DNA of 64,000 bases, from the NCBI RefSeq assembly GCF_000331735.1, contig NC_020126.1, positions 930,001-994,000 on the forward strand, written 5' to 3'. Below are positions 53,664 to 62,369 of this stretch, in pieces. The notes below the pieces were generated by a model. That model searched no databases, had not been told where the DNA came from, and saw nothing but the letters and a program-made list of their open reading frames with translations. A program made the translations under genes and the position numbers. Position 1 is the stretch's first letter, and each line of letters begins with the position of its first letter. Origin of the DNA: Myxococcus stipitatus DSM 14675. GTDB taxonomy: Bacteria > Myxococcota > Myxococcia > Myxococcales > Myxococcaceae.

Positions 53664-54796
53664 GCGCGTTCGACTGCGTCATCGTGGGCGGTGGAATCGT
53701 GGGTGCGGCGCTGGCGGATGCGCTCAGCGCCGGCGGCCTGTCCGTGGCGCTGGTCGAAGCCCGCTCCATCGGCACGGGGACCACCGCGTGCGGCATGGGG
53801 CATCTGGTCGCGATGGATGACAACGCGGCGGAGCTCGCGCTCACGTCGTGGTCCGTCTCCCTGTGGCGCGAGCTGCGGGACGGACTGCCGCGCACCGTGG
53901 AGTACGACGCGTGCGGAACGCTCTGGCTGGCCGCGGATGATGAGGAGATGGCCGCCGTCCACACGAAGGTGGCCAACTACCGCGCCGCGGGGATTCGCGC
54001 GGAGGTGCTCGACAGCCGTGCGCTCTATGAGGCGGAGCCTTCGCTGGCGCCGGGGCTCGTCGGGGCGCTGCGGGTTCCGGACGATGCCGTGTTGTACCCG
54101 CCCGTCGCCGCGCGGACTTTCGCGCTCCGGGCCCAGGCGCGAGGGGCACAGCTGATGACCGGGTGTCCGGTGCGCGAGCTGCGCCCCGGGGGCGTGGTGC
54201 TCGCGAACGGGGAGGTCCTCGCGGCGCGCCAGGTGGTGCTCGCGGCGGGCGTGGCCAGTCCTTCGCTGTGCCCGGAGCTTCCGATTTCGCCTCGGAAGGG
54301 GCACCTGCTCATCACGGGCCGAGGCTCTCCCGTGGTGCATCACCAGTTGGTGGAGCTGGGCTACCTCAAGAGCGCGCATGGAACGGAAGGGGCGTCTGTC
54401 GCGTTCAACGCACAGCCGCGTGTGACGGGACAGCTCCTGCTGGGGTCATCGCGTCAGCCAGGGGAGGGGAGTCGCGAGGTGGATGCGGCCATCCTGGAGC
54501 GCATGCTGAAGCGCGCGGCGGTGTTCCTGCCGGGGCTCAATGGCTTGCAGGCCCTGCGGGTGTGGACGGGTTTGCGTCCCGCGTCGCCGGATGGATTGCC
54601 ATTGCTCGGGCCGCATCCGGAGAAGCCGTGGCTCTGGCTGGCGTGTGGCCATGAGGGGCTCGGCATCACCACGGCGACGGGCAGCGCGCGATTGGTCGCG
54701 GACCAGATGCTCGGGCGGATGAGCGCCATCGACCCGAGTCCCTATTCCCCCTCGCGCTTCCTGGCGGCGACTTCCCGTGGGGTGGCGCATGCGTGA
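53660..54796 (+). CDS. D-hydroxyproline dehydrogenase, FAD oxidase-like (beta) subunit
   Basis: 378 aa. DAO-type flavoprotein: dinucleotide fold [18 protein letters not shown] near the N-terminus, substrate-side motifs [19 protein letters not shown], and the C-terminal [19 protein letters not shown]. In the Pseudomonas alpha4-beta4-gamma4 enzyme the equivalent subunit oxidises cis-4-hydroxy-D-proline to 1-pyrroline-4-hydroxy-2-carboxylate. Start overlaps the epimerase stop. The next two flavin/iron-sulfur subunit genes are directly downstream. Confidence 0.88.
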   Translation: MSAFDCVIVGGGIVGAALADALSAGGLSVALVEARSIGTGTTACGMGHLVAMDDNAAELALTSWSVSLWRELRDGLPRTVEYDACGTLWLAADDEEMAAVHTKVANYRAAGIRAEVLDSRALYEAEPSLAPGLVGALRVPDDAVLYPPVAARTFALRAQARGAQLMTGCPVRELRPGGVVLANGEVLAARQVVLAAGVASPSLCPELPISPRKGHLLITGRGSPVVHHQLVELGYLKSAHGTEGASVAFNAQPRVTGQLLLGSSRQPGEGSREVDAAILERMLKRAAVFLPGLNGLQALRVWTGLRPASPDGLPLLGPHPEKPWLWLACGHEGLGITTATGSARLVADQMLGRMSAIDPSPYSPSRFLAATSRGVAHA

Positions 54797-55055
54797 GGCT
54801 TTGTCCAAGAAGGTCCCGGTCACGCTGCGCATCAACGGGCATGCCGTCACGGTTCCGGCTGGAACCTCCGTCGCCGCCGCGCTTGCGATGACGGGCCGGT
54901 TCATCAGCCGCGCGGACTTGAGCGGGCGGCCTCGGGGACCGATGTGCGGCATGGGCGTCTGCTTCGAGTGCCGCGCCACCATCGACGGCGTCGCCGAGAC
55001 GCTGACGTGCCTCGTGCCCTGCCGGGACGACCTCGAGGTGGTGACGGATGGATAG
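54789..55055 (+). CDS. D-hydroxyproline dehydrogenase, [2Fe-2S] (gamma) subunit
   Basis: 88 aa. Ferredoxin-like half-domain with C-x4-C-x2-C (PMCGMGVCFECRATI) and a fourth Cys in LTCLVPC. These small proteins shuttle electrons between the FAD subunits of hydroxyproline and opine dehydrogenases. The ATG at 54789 lies within the end of the preceding gene (8-bp overlap). The string GGTGGCGCATGCGTGAG at this start recurs at the start of the alpha subunit (55289). Confidence 0.85.
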   Translation: MREALSKKVPVTLRINGHAVTVPAGTSVAAALAMTGRFISRADLSGRPRGPMCGMGVCFECRATIDGVAETLTCLVPCRDDLEVVTDG

Positions 55056-55296
55056 GGTTCATGGCTTCGCCGCCATGGGTGCGCTGGTCGCCACCGGCTT
55101 CGCGGTGCAGGCGGCTGGTCGGCACGTGCGTGTCGCGGAGATTCGATGCCTCATGCGTGAGACATGCGAGCGGGTGGTCATCGGTGCGGGGCCCGGCGGC
55201 CTGACCGCCGCGAGTGTCGCGGTCGAGGCGGAGCTCGAGGTGAATGCGATTCATCCGCGCGTGAGCTTCGAGGAAGTGCAGGTGGCGCATGCGTGA
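55048..55296 (+). other. 82-codon frame holding a duplicated N-terminal segment of the alpha subunit
   Basis: From 55153 it encodes MRETCERVVIGAGPGGLTAA, nearly the first residues of the next gene (MRETCDLVVIGAGPGGLAAA). The DNA similarity extends over about 80 bp. It then diverges (VNAIHPRVSFEEV) and ends just past the alpha-subunit start. It overlaps the genes on both sides (ATG at 55048, stop at 55296), so ribosomes could translate it, but it lacks the rest of a flavin domain. Most likely a scar of local duplication rather than a functional protein. Confidence 0.5.
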
Positions 55297-56569
55297 GACT
55301 TGCGACCTGGTGGTCATCGGCGCGGGCCCTGGTGGCCTGGCCGCCGCGAGCGTCGCGGCCGAGGCGGGGCTCAAGGTGCTCGTGCTGGACGCTCAGCCCG
55401 AGCCGGGTGGACAGGTCTGGCGTGGTGAAGCACGCCAGGGCTCCAACCGCCTCGCGCGTCGCTGGCTCAATCGCTTCGCCGCGTCGGGTGCTCGCTTCCG
55501 TCCGGGCGCTCGGGTCATCGCGGCTCCCGAGCCCGGCGTGCTCCTGGTCGAAGAGGGCGCGTCTTCGTTCGCCGTGCGCTACGGCCGCGCGGTCCTCGCC
55601 ACGGGTGCTCGCGAGCGCTTCCTCCCGTTCCCGGGCTGGACGCTCCCCGGTGTCATGGGCGTCAGCGGGCTCCAGGTCCTCGTGAAGGACGGCTTCCCCA
55701 TCGAGGGCAAGCGCGTGGTGCTCGCGGGCACGGGGCCCTTGCTCCTCGCCGCCGCCGCCACGATTCACGCCCACGGCGGCGATGTCCTCTTCATCGCCGA
55801 GCAAGCCTCCGCCGCGAACCACTGGGCCTTCGCCCTCCAGCTCTGGCGCCACCCCTCGAAGCTGCTCCAGGGCGCCGCGCTCACCGCGAAGCTGGTCACC
55901 GTCCCCAACTCCACCGAGGCCTGGGTCCTCGCGGCCGAGGGCTCGGACCGCGTGGAGTCCGTCCGCCTGTCCGTGCGCGGCCGTGAAGAACACCTGCGCT
56001 GCGACTACCTCGGCGCGGCCTATGGCCTCGTGCCGAACCTGGAGCTGCCACGCCTCCTCGGCTGCGAGGTGTCCGACGGCGCCGTGGTCGTGAACGAGCG
56101 ACTGGAGACGCGTGTCCCCGGAGTGCACGCCGTGGGCGAACTTCTCGGCATCGGCGGCGTCGACCAGGCGCTCGTGACGGGAGAGCTGGCCGGGCTCGTC
56201 GCCGCGCAGCGCCCCGTTCCCTCCGCGCTGGAGCGCTCGCTCCAGGGCATCCGGACCTTCGCCACACACCTGGCCCGGCATGACGCGCCCCGCGAGGAGC
56301 TGCGGCGGCTGGCCACTCCCGACACGCTGCTGTGCCGCTGTGAAGACGTGCCGCTGTCCGCGCTGGAGGGCTGCACCAACCTTCGCGAAGCGCGGCTCTA
56401 CGCGCGCCTGGGCATGGGCGCCTGCCAGGGCCGCACCTGTGGCGCCGCGGCGCAGACCCTCTTCGGTTGGTCGGGTGAGGACGTGCGCCCGCCCTGCCTT
56501 CCCGCTCGCATCGGCAGCCTTCGACTTCCCCCGGACGTTTCCTCTTCTACCCCCACGAGAGAATCATGA
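55289..56569 (+). CDS. D-hydroxyproline dehydrogenase, NAD/FAD oxidoreductase (alpha) subunit
   Basis: 426 aa. N-terminal FAD motif VVIGAGPGGLAAASVAAEAG, second nucleotide-binding motif KRVVLAGTGPLLLAAAATIH, and C-terminal BFD-like Fe-S site (CRCEDVPLSAL ... GACQGRTC). This is the standard alpha subunit of heteromeric D-hydroxyproline dehydrogenases. Starts 8 bp before the end of the duplicated fragment and overlaps the next gene by 4 nt (ATGA). Confidence 0.88.
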   Translation: MRETCDLVVIGAGPGGLAAASVAAEAGLKVLVLDAQPEPGGQVWRGEARQGSNRLARRWLNRFAASGARFRPGARVIAAPEPGVLLVEEGASSFAVRYGRAVLATGARERFLPFPGWTLPGVMGVSGLQVLVKDGFPIEGKRVVLAGTGPLLLAAAATIHAHGGDVLFIAEQASAANHWAFALQLWRHPSKLLQGAALTAKLVTVPNSTEAWVLAAEGSDRVESVRLSVRGREEHLRCDYLGAAYGLVPNLELPRLLGCEVSDGAVVVNERLETRVPGVHAVGELLGIGGVDQALVTGELAGLVAAQRPVPSALERSLQGIRTFATHLARHDAPREELRRLATPDTLLCRCEDVPLSALEGCTNLREARLYARLGMGACQGRTCGAAAQTLFGWSGEDVRPPCLPARIGSLRLPPDVSSSTPTRES

Positions 56570-57456
56570 GCATCTGGACCGGTGTCCTCCCCGCCATCAC
56601 CACTCCCTTCAATGCGGACCTGTCCATCGACCACGGCGCGGTGCGCTCGCACGTGCGCTGGCTGGTGTCGCAGGGCTGCACGGGCATCATCCCCTGTGGC
56701 TCGCTGGGCGAGGGCGCCACGCTGACCTCGGCCGAGAAGGCCGACCTGATGCGCACCTGCGTGGAGGCGGTGAAGGCCCCCGTCGTCCCGGGCATCGCCG
56801 CGCTCTCCACCGACGAGGCCGTCCGCCTGGCCCGCGCCGCCGCCGATGCGGGCTGCGCCGGACTGATGGTCCTTCCCCCGTATGTCTATTCCAGCGACTG
56901 GCGCGAGATGAAGGCGCACGTGTCCGCGGTGCTCCGCGCCACCAAGCTGCCGTGCCTGCTCTACAACAACCCCGTCGCGTACAAGACGGACTTCACCCCC
57001 GCGCAGCTCGCGGAGCTGGCCGCCGAGCACGACAACGCCGTCGCCGTGAAGGAGTCCTCCACCGACGCCCGCCGCGTCACCGGCATCCGCGCGCTGCTCG
57101 GAGACCGTCTCACCCTGGGCGTGGGCGTGGACGACTGTCTCGTCGAGGGCGTCGAGGCGGGCGCCCGCTTCTGGGTCGCCGGGCTCGTGAATGCCTTCCC
57201 CGCCGAGTCGGTGCGCCTGCTCGAGCTGTCCCTCGCCGGGAAGAAGAAGGAGGCCTTCGAGCTGTACCGCTGGTTCCTCCCGCTGCTGCGGCTGGACACC
57301 GTCCCCAAGTTCGTCCAGCTCATCAAGCTGGTGCAGCAGGAGGTCGGCTGGGGTCATGAGCGCGTGCGCGGTCCTCGCATGGAGCTGGTGGGCGCCGAGC
57401 GCGAGGAGTGCCTGCGCGTGCTGCGCGAGGCCCTGACGAACCGGCCCTCGCTGTAG
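56566..57456 (+). CDS. 1-pyrroline-4-hydroxy-2-carboxylate deaminase (DapA family)
   Basis: 296 aa. DHDPS-like TIM barrel: GVLPAITTPFNADLSID, IIPCGSLGEGATLT, the Tyr in LLYNNPVAYKTDF and the Schiff-base Lys in AVAVKESSTDARR. Family members include dihydrodipicolinate synthase, but placement between the dehydrogenase and an oxoglutarate semialdehyde dehydrogenase identifies the deaminase that makes 2,5-dioxopentanoate plus ammonia. Start overlaps the alpha-subunit stop. Confidence 0.9.
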   Translation: MSIWTGVLPAITTPFNADLSIDHGAVRSHVRWLVSQGCTGIIPCGSLGEGATLTSAEKADLMRTCVEAVKAPVVPGIAALSTDEAVRLARAAADAGCAGLMVLPPYVYSSDWREMKAHVSAVLRATKLPCLLYNNPVAYKTDFTPAQLAELAAEHDNAVAVKESSTDARRVTGIRALLGDRLTLGVGVDDCLVEGVEAGARFWVAGLVNAFPAESVRLLELSLAGKKKEAFELYRWFLPLLRLDTVPKFVQLIKLVQQEVGWGHERVRGPRMELVGAEREECLRVLREALTNRPSL

Positions 57457-57513
57457 CCCCGGGAACGTCGTACGAAGCACGTCACGCATCGAAGTGAGGA
57501 GCGAGGAGTCGGC

Positions 57514-59088
57514 ATGAGTGGGTTGGGACTGTCCTTGATTGGCGCCGGACGTGGCGAGCCCGGTGGGCCGACCTTCACCGGCTGGAATCCGGCCGAGGGC
57601 GTGGCGTTGGAGCCGCGCTACCACGCGGCGCGGCCCGAAGAAGTCGAGCGGGCCTGCTCGCTCGCGGCGGCCGCGGCGCCGTCGTTCGCGGCGCTGTCCT
57701 CGCGTCAGCGCGCCGTGTTCCTGGAGCACATCGCGGAGGCGCTCCTCGCCGCCGAGGCGGACTTCCTCGCGGTGACGCCGAAGGAGACGGGCCTCCCCGT
57801 CGCCCGCATCCAGGGCGAGCTGGGCCGCGCGGCGGGGCAGTTCCGTCAGTTCGCGAAGCTGCTCGAGGAGGGGAGCTGGGTGGACGCGCGCATCGACCGC
57901 GCGATGCCCGACCGCAAGCCCCTGCCTCGCGCGGACCTGCGCTCCATGCTGCGCGCCGTGGGCCCCGTGGCCGTGTTCGGCGCGAGCAACTTCCCGCTCG
58001 CGTTCTCCGTGGCGGGAGGTGACACCGCGTCCGCGCTGGCCGCCGGTTGTCCCGTCGTGGCCAAGGCCCACCCCGCGCACCCGGCGACCTCCGAGCGCGC
58101 GGCGCTGGCCATCCGCGCCGCCGTGGCCGCGTGTGGCCTGCATGAAGGCGTGTTCTCCCTCCTCTTCGACGCGGGCACGGAGGTGGGCGCGTCCCTCGTG
58201 CGTCACCCCGCCATCCGCGCCGTGGGCTTCACGGGCTCGCGCGGTGGAGGTCAGGCGTTGATGGCGCTGGCCGCCGCCCGGCCCGTGCCCATCCCGGTCT
58301 TCGCGGAGATGGGCTCCATCAACCCCATCTTCATCCTGCCCTCCGCGCTGGCCTCGCGTCCGCAGGCGATGGCGGATGCGCTCGCGGCGTCCATCCTCCA
58401 GGGCGCCGGACAGTTCTGCACGTCGCCTGGGTTGCTCGTGGCCGTGGAGGGCCCGGGGTATGAGGCGTTCCGTGAGCGCCTGGTGGAGAAGCTCGGCGCC
58501 GCGCCCGCCGCGCCCATGCTGACGCGCACCATCGCGGAGCGCTTCCGCGAGGGCGTGGGCCGGCTCGCAGCGCGCTCGGACACGCGGACGTGTGTGAAGG
58601 GTGAGTCGCAGGCGGCGCGCGGGGCCGCGGCGCTGTTCGAGGCGGAGGCCACCCACGTCCTCGCCGAGCACGCGCTCACCGAGGAGGTCTTCGGCAGCTG
58701 CGCGGTGGTGACGCGGGCTCGCGATGTCGCGGAGCTGCTGCGCGTGGCGTCCCAGCTGGAGGGGCAGCTCACCGCGACGGTGATGATGGACGCGGCGGAT
58801 GAGTCGCTCGCGGCCGACCTGCTGCCCACGCTGACCGACCGCGTGGGGCGTGTGCTGATGAACGGCGTCCCGACGGGCGTGGAGGTCTGTCCAGCGATGG
58901 TGCATGGCGGTCCCTTCCCCGCGAGCTCCGATGGTCGCTTCACCGCGGTGGGCACCGGTGCCATCCGGCGCTTCGTGCGGCCCGTCTGCTTCCAGGATGT
59001 GCCGGACTCCCTGCTCCCACCCGAGCTGCGCGCGGAGAACCCGCTGAGCCTGTGGCGCACCGTGGACGGGGTGCTGAAGCGGGAGTGA
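57514..59088 (+). CDS. 2,5-dioxopentanoate (2-oxoglutarate semialdehyde) dehydrogenase
   Basis: 524 aa aldehyde dehydrogenase. Motifs: FGASNFPLAFSVAGGDTASA, CPVVAKAHPAHPATSE, GFTGSRGGG, the Glu in FAEMGSINPIFI and the catalytic Cys in GAGQFCTSPG. The SNFPLAFS/HPAHP pattern is typical of the hydroxyproline- and sugar-acid-linked 2-oxoglutarate semialdehyde dehydrogenases. It yields 2-oxoglutarate, the end product of the pathway. A 57-bp gap separates it from the deaminase; GAGGAGCGAGGAG upstream supplies the ribosome binding site. Confidence 0.92.
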   Translation: MSGLGLSLIGAGRGEPGGPTFTGWNPAEGVALEPRYHAARPEEVERACSLAAAAAPSFAALSSRQRAVFLEHIAEALLAAEADFLAVTPKETGLPVARIQGELGRAAGQFRQFAKLLEEGSWVDARIDRAMPDRKPLPRADLRSMLRAVGPVAVFGASNFPLAFSVAGGDTASALAAGCPVVAKAHPAHPATSERAALAIRAAVAACGLHEGVFSLLFDAGTEVGASLVRHPAIRAVGFTGSRGGGQALMALAAARPVPIPVFAEMGSINPIFILPSALASRPQAMADALAASILQGAGQFCTSPGLLVAVEGPGYEAFRERLVEKLGAAPAAPMLTRTIAERFREGVGRLAARSDTRTCVKGESQAARGAAALFEAEATHVLAEHALTEEVFGSCAVVTRARDVAELLRVASQLEGQLTATVMMDAADESLAADLLPTLTDRVGRVLMNGVPTGVEVCPAMVHGGPFPASSDGRFTAVGTGAIRRFVRPVCFQDVPDSLLPPELRAENPLSLWRTVDGVLKRE

Positions 59089-59121
59089 CTCCCAGGGGGC
59101 TCATGGGCCCACCCGGGAGTC
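59087..59121. terminator. Hairpin between convergent operon and collagenase
   Basis: GACTCCC and GGGAGTC, with extra pairing of flanking G and C, lie at the stop of the aldehyde dehydrogenase gene and just before the end of the collagenase gene. Probable bidirectional terminator; no T tract. Confidence 0.5.
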
Positions 59122-59133
59122 ACCGGTCACCGG

Positions 59134-61377
59134 TTACGGCGCCGCGTCGAAGCGAGCCTCCAGCTTCACGCCCGTGTACGGCGTGCGCGCCTTGACCATG
59201 ACGTGGAAGTAGTTGCCGGCGCGGGGCGACGGGATGGCCACCGTCTCGTCATTGCCCGCCAGGTACGGCCGGTAGTCGTACGCCGTCGTGGTGGGCCAGG
59301 ACACCGCGCGGATGTAGAGGTCCGCGTTGCCCGTGCCGCCGCTGATCTTGAAGCTCAGGTTGCGCGCGCCCTGGGGCACCCAGAGGTAGAAGTACTGCGC
59401 GTCGCCCGAGGCGAACGGGCCCCGGTAGCAGCCGTTGCCCAGCACCTGCGGGTTGGGGTCCGTGCAGGGCGTGCCCGTGCCGGGGCCCGGGTCGGTGCCG
59501 CCGCACGTGCTCGGGTCCGTGGCGGTGGCGACGCAGTCAATCCACGTGTGGAACTCCGCGTCGCGCGACGTGCCGAACGCGTCCAGCGACTGGCGGTACC
59601 CGGTGTAGTTGCCCGCGCGGAACTGGCCCAGGAAGGTGTTCACCGTGCTGGCCTGCCGCTCGAACATGAAGCGCACCGCCAGGTAGCCCCAGTAGTACAC
59701 GCGCTCCGTGCCGCTGTTGTAGTCGTTGCGCAGAATCTGGCTGAGCTGGAAGGCCTTGGTGGTGCCCAGCTCCACCGCGTCCGCGTTGTCGTTCTTCTTG
59801 GAGATGTACTCGCCCAGGCCCTCAATCCACCAGATGGTGGGCTGGCTGACGCTGTCGCCGAAGCCGCCCTTCATGTCGAAGCGGCCGTCCAGGTAGTGGA
59901 CGTACTCGTGCTCCAGGTTCCAGATCTTGAACTCGGGCCGCACCCACTCCGCCTCGTACGCGATGAAGCGCGCCTGGTTGCCGGACGCGGCCGGGTCGCC
60001 TTCCAGGTACATGCCGCCGTTGTTGGTGTCGATGCCGAACAGCGCGCCGGCGTACGTCTGGTAGTCGGAGCTGCTGTCGAAGATGACCATCTCCAGGGAC
60101 GTGTTGTTGTCGCTGGCGACGGGGATGCGGTTCGTCTTGAGCTTGTCGTGGAAGTAGGCCTCCTGCGTGGCGAGCGCGCCGCAGCTCTGCGTGAGCTGCG
60201 CGGCCGTCATGTCCTGGGCCCGCATGCGCAGCGTGGCGCCGCAGTTGTGTGTCACGCTCAGCACCGCCTGCTCCAGCGCGCGGCGGAAGTCACAGATGCC
60301 GTAGTACGTGCAGTTGCCGTTGTCGTAGTAGTCGGCCATCTCCGCCGCGCCCACCCAGACGCCCGCGGTGGGGCCCGTCATGGAGTGGTTGGCGATGAGC
60401 GCCTTCACCTTGGGACGCGTCTTGGTCTGCACCGCTCCGGGGTACTGGAGGAAGCGCGCCATCTCCCGCGCCGCGTTGATGACGAGGTACTGGTGGTCGG
60501 TGCCCAGCAGGCTCTCGTGGCGCAGGCCGAAGGAGTCCAGCGAGTCGATGACGGACGTGTCCACCTGGATGGCCGCCACGAAGTCGTCGTTGTAGTGGCC
60601 GCGGAACAGGCCGGTGAAGACGTTGTTGGTGGCGCTGCGCATGTACCAGAAGGACAGCGCGGTGGCGTTGAAGCGGTCCAGGAGCCCCTTGAAGGTGCCC
60701 AGGTGCTGCGCGTTCTCGCTGGAGCTGTCGATGAGGATGACGAACTCGCTCAACACCGCGCCGTGGTCATCATTGACATCCCGGAAGTGGCTGTTGGCGA
60801 CGAAGGCGTTCAGGGCCGGGCGGATGGCGTTGCGCAGCGCGGTGCCGTAGGCACCCACGACGTCCGGGCTGTAGTACTGGACGTAGTATCCCGCGCGCAG
60901 GAAGAGGATGAGTTGTAGGGTCTGGCTGCTGTTGTTCCCCGCATATCCCTGAGCGCTCGTGGTGAGCGCGTTGGCGATGGTGACCATCTTGCTTTCGATG
61001 AACACCTGGCGAGCGAGGGTCCCGGTGACGCTGAACAGCGTGTTGACGCAGTCGCTCGTGGAGCCCTTCACCAGGGTGACCAGCGCGTTGCCGCTGGCGG
61101 CTCCGAAGGCGGCGGTGTCACAGGCGGCCGCGAGCGAGGCACGGCGAGGCGCTGGAGGGGTCAGCGCGTCGCGGAGCTGCTCGGGGGAGAAGTGGGGTGC
61201 TCGTTCATCGGGCTGGAGCCGCTCGTGGGCGTGCGACTTCTCGACACCGTGGATGCGCCGCGCGGACTCGGAGGGAGGGGGACCACCGGGGCGAGCGTCA
61301 GCTCCCAGTGCGAACAGCGTGAGGCAAACGGCGAGGACACTATGACAGCGACACGCATCCGTGATTGGACTGTGCAT
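59134..61377 (-). CDS. Secreted M9 family collagenase
   Basis: 747 aa with an N-terminal export signal (SVLAVCLTLFALGADA) and propeptide-like region. The gluzincin site HEYVHYLDGRFDMKGGFGD, then WWIEGLGEYISKK, provides HExxH and the third zinc ligand Glu. Upstream is the collagenase activator-type helical domain of M9 (AFVANSHFRDVNDDHGAVLS, FRGHYNDDFVAAIQV). The C-terminal pre-peptidase domain (CYRGPFASGDAQYFYLWVPQ ... GTGNADLYIR) is typical of Vibrio-type collagenases. It should release collagen peptides rich in hydroxyproline. The convergent neighbouring operon catabolises exactly that amino acid. Confidence 0.92.
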   Translation of the reverse strand: MHSPITDACRCHSVLAVCLTLFALGADARPGGPPPSESARRIHGVEKSHAHERLQPDERAPHFSPEQLRDALTPPAPRRASLAAACDTAAFGAASGNALVTLVKGSTSDCVNTLFSVTGTLARQVFIESKMVTIANALTTSAQGYAGNNSSQTLQLILFLRAGYYVQYYSPDVVGAYGTALRNAIRPALNAFVANSHFRDVNDDHGAVLSEFVILIDSSSENAQHLGTFKGLLDRFNATALSFWYMRSATNNVFTGLFRGHYNDDFVAAIQVDTSVIDSLDSFGLRHESLLGTDHQYLVINAAREMARFLQYPGAVQTKTRPKVKALIANHSMTGPTAGVWVGAAEMADYYDNGNCTYYGICDFRRALEQAVLSVTHNCGATLRMRAQDMTAAQLTQSCGALATQEAYFHDKLKTNRIPVASDNNTSLEMVIFDSSSDYQTYAGALFGIDTNNGGMYLEGDPAASGNQARFIAYEAEWVRPEFKIWNLEHEYVHYLDGRFDMKGGFGDSVSQPTIWWIEGLGEYISKKNDNADAVELGTTKAFQLSQILRNDYNSGTERVYYWGYLAVRFMFERQASTVNTFLGQFRAGNYTGYRQSLDAFGTSRDAEFHTWIDCVATATDPSTCGGTDPGPGTGTPCTDPNPQVLGNGCYRGPFASGDAQYFYLWVPQGARNLSFKISGGTGNADLYIRAVSWPTTTAYDYRPYLAGNDETVAIPSPRAGNYFHVMVKARTPYTGVKLEARFDAAP

Positions 61378-61412
61378 GGCTTCGGACTCCTCGGTAGCGG
61401 GGGGCTGCTACA

Positions 61413-61472
61413 CGGTGTCGCGCCGTTACGAGACACCGACGTGGGTTTCACGTGGAGTTCACGGTATTCGTG
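61413..61472. promoter_or_regulatory. Regulatory elements between collagenase and PAS-AraC genes
   Basis: In the 136-bp divergent gap: an inverted repeat CGGTGTC (61413) / GACACCG (61432) with 12-nt spacing, and direct repeats TTCACG (61447), TTCACG (61458) with a related TTCGTG (61467). The 11-bp helical spacing of the direct repeats is what an AraC-type activator would use. Candidate sites only. Confidence 0.45.
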
Positions 61473-61513
61473 AGCAAGTTTGACGTTCTTGTGTCTTTCC
61501 TCCGTGGAGACGT

Positions 61514-62317
61514 ATGGAAACCACCAAAAAACGCGAAACCCAGGAACAATGGAGAGTTCGATTCATGGGACGCGTGGCGAATCCGCTCTTCGCGGAGGAG
61601 CTGTTCGACCGGGTGCCGGACATCGTCTTCTCGGTGAAGGACATCCAGGGCCGCTACGTGTGTATCAGCGAGGCCTGCGCCGAGCGGTGTGGGCTGAAGA
61701 ACAAGGCGGCGGCGGTGGGGCGCACCGCGCACGAGCTGTTTCCGCAGCACATGGCGGACCGGTACGTGAGACAGGACGAGAAGGTGTTCCGGACGGGACG
61801 CGCGCTCGTCGACAACCTGGACCTGACGCTGTTCAACAACCGCAAGCCGGGCTGGTGTCTGACGAGCAAGGTGCCGTTGTTCAACGCGTCGGGCGAGGTG
61901 ATGGGGCTGGCGTGCCTGTCGAAGGACGTGCATGAGCCGGGGCGCGAGGGGCTGGTGGACGAGCGCTTCGCGGCGACCATCGACCACATCCAGGCGCACT
62001 ATGGCGAACGGCTGCGCATCGACGCGCTGGCGCGCCGGGCGGGGATATCCGCGGCGCAGTTCGAGCGACGCATGCGGCGCATCTTCCAGCTGTCCGCCGG
62101 GCAGTTCATCATGAAGACGCGCATCGACGCGGCGGCGGAGCGACTGGTGGAGGACGCACAGCCCATCGCGGCCATCGCCCTGGCGGTGGGCTTCTGTGAC
62201 CAGAGTGCGCTGTCGCGACAGTTCAAGCAGGTGACAGGGTTGAGTCCCCGTCAGTACAGACAGCTCGTCCTGGAGACCCCGGGTCCGCTGGCCACTCGAC
62301 GGAAGCGGGCGGGTTGA
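61514..62317 (+). CDS. PAS-domain AraC-family transcription regulator
   Basis: 267 aa. PAS/PAC sensor at about 28-140 (LFDRVPDIVFSVKDIQGRYV ... VPLFNASGEVMGLACLSKDV). An AraC C-terminal double helix-turn-helix follows at about 155-255 (LRIDALARRAGISAAQFERR, IAAIALAVGFCDQSALSRQF, TGLSPRQYRQL). GTGGAG precedes the ATG at 61514. It diverges from the collagenase and lies beside the hydroxyproline operon, so it is the obvious candidate to activate both when collagen-derived compounds are present. That is inference. Confidence 0.85.
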   Translation: METTKKRETQEQWRVRFMGRVANPLFAEELFDRVPDIVFSVKDIQGRYVCISEACAERCGLKNKAAAVGRTAHELFPQHMADRYVRQDEKVFRTGRALVDNLDLTLFNNRKPGWCLTSKVPLFNASGEVMGLACLSKDVHEPGREGLVDERFAATIDHIQAHYGERLRIDALARRAGISAAQFERRMRRIFQLSAGQFIMKTRIDAAAERLVEDAQPIAAIALAVGFCDQSALSRQFKQVTGLSPRQYRQLVLETPGPLATRRKRAG

Positions 62318-62369
62318 AAGGAGGGGGTCCTCCCCAACGCCTCGCGGATGTGGTGCGCTCTCCGGGTCC

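Noticed and set aside
57460..57513. GGGAAC upstream of the semialdehyde dehydrogenase as an ECF promoter
   Set aside because: No GTGTCC at the right distance; the gene is probably in the hydroxyproline operon.
59203..60918. 571-codon frame antisense to the collagenase
   Set aside because: Val/Arg/Ala-rich shadow frame; collagenase on the other strand has complete motifs.
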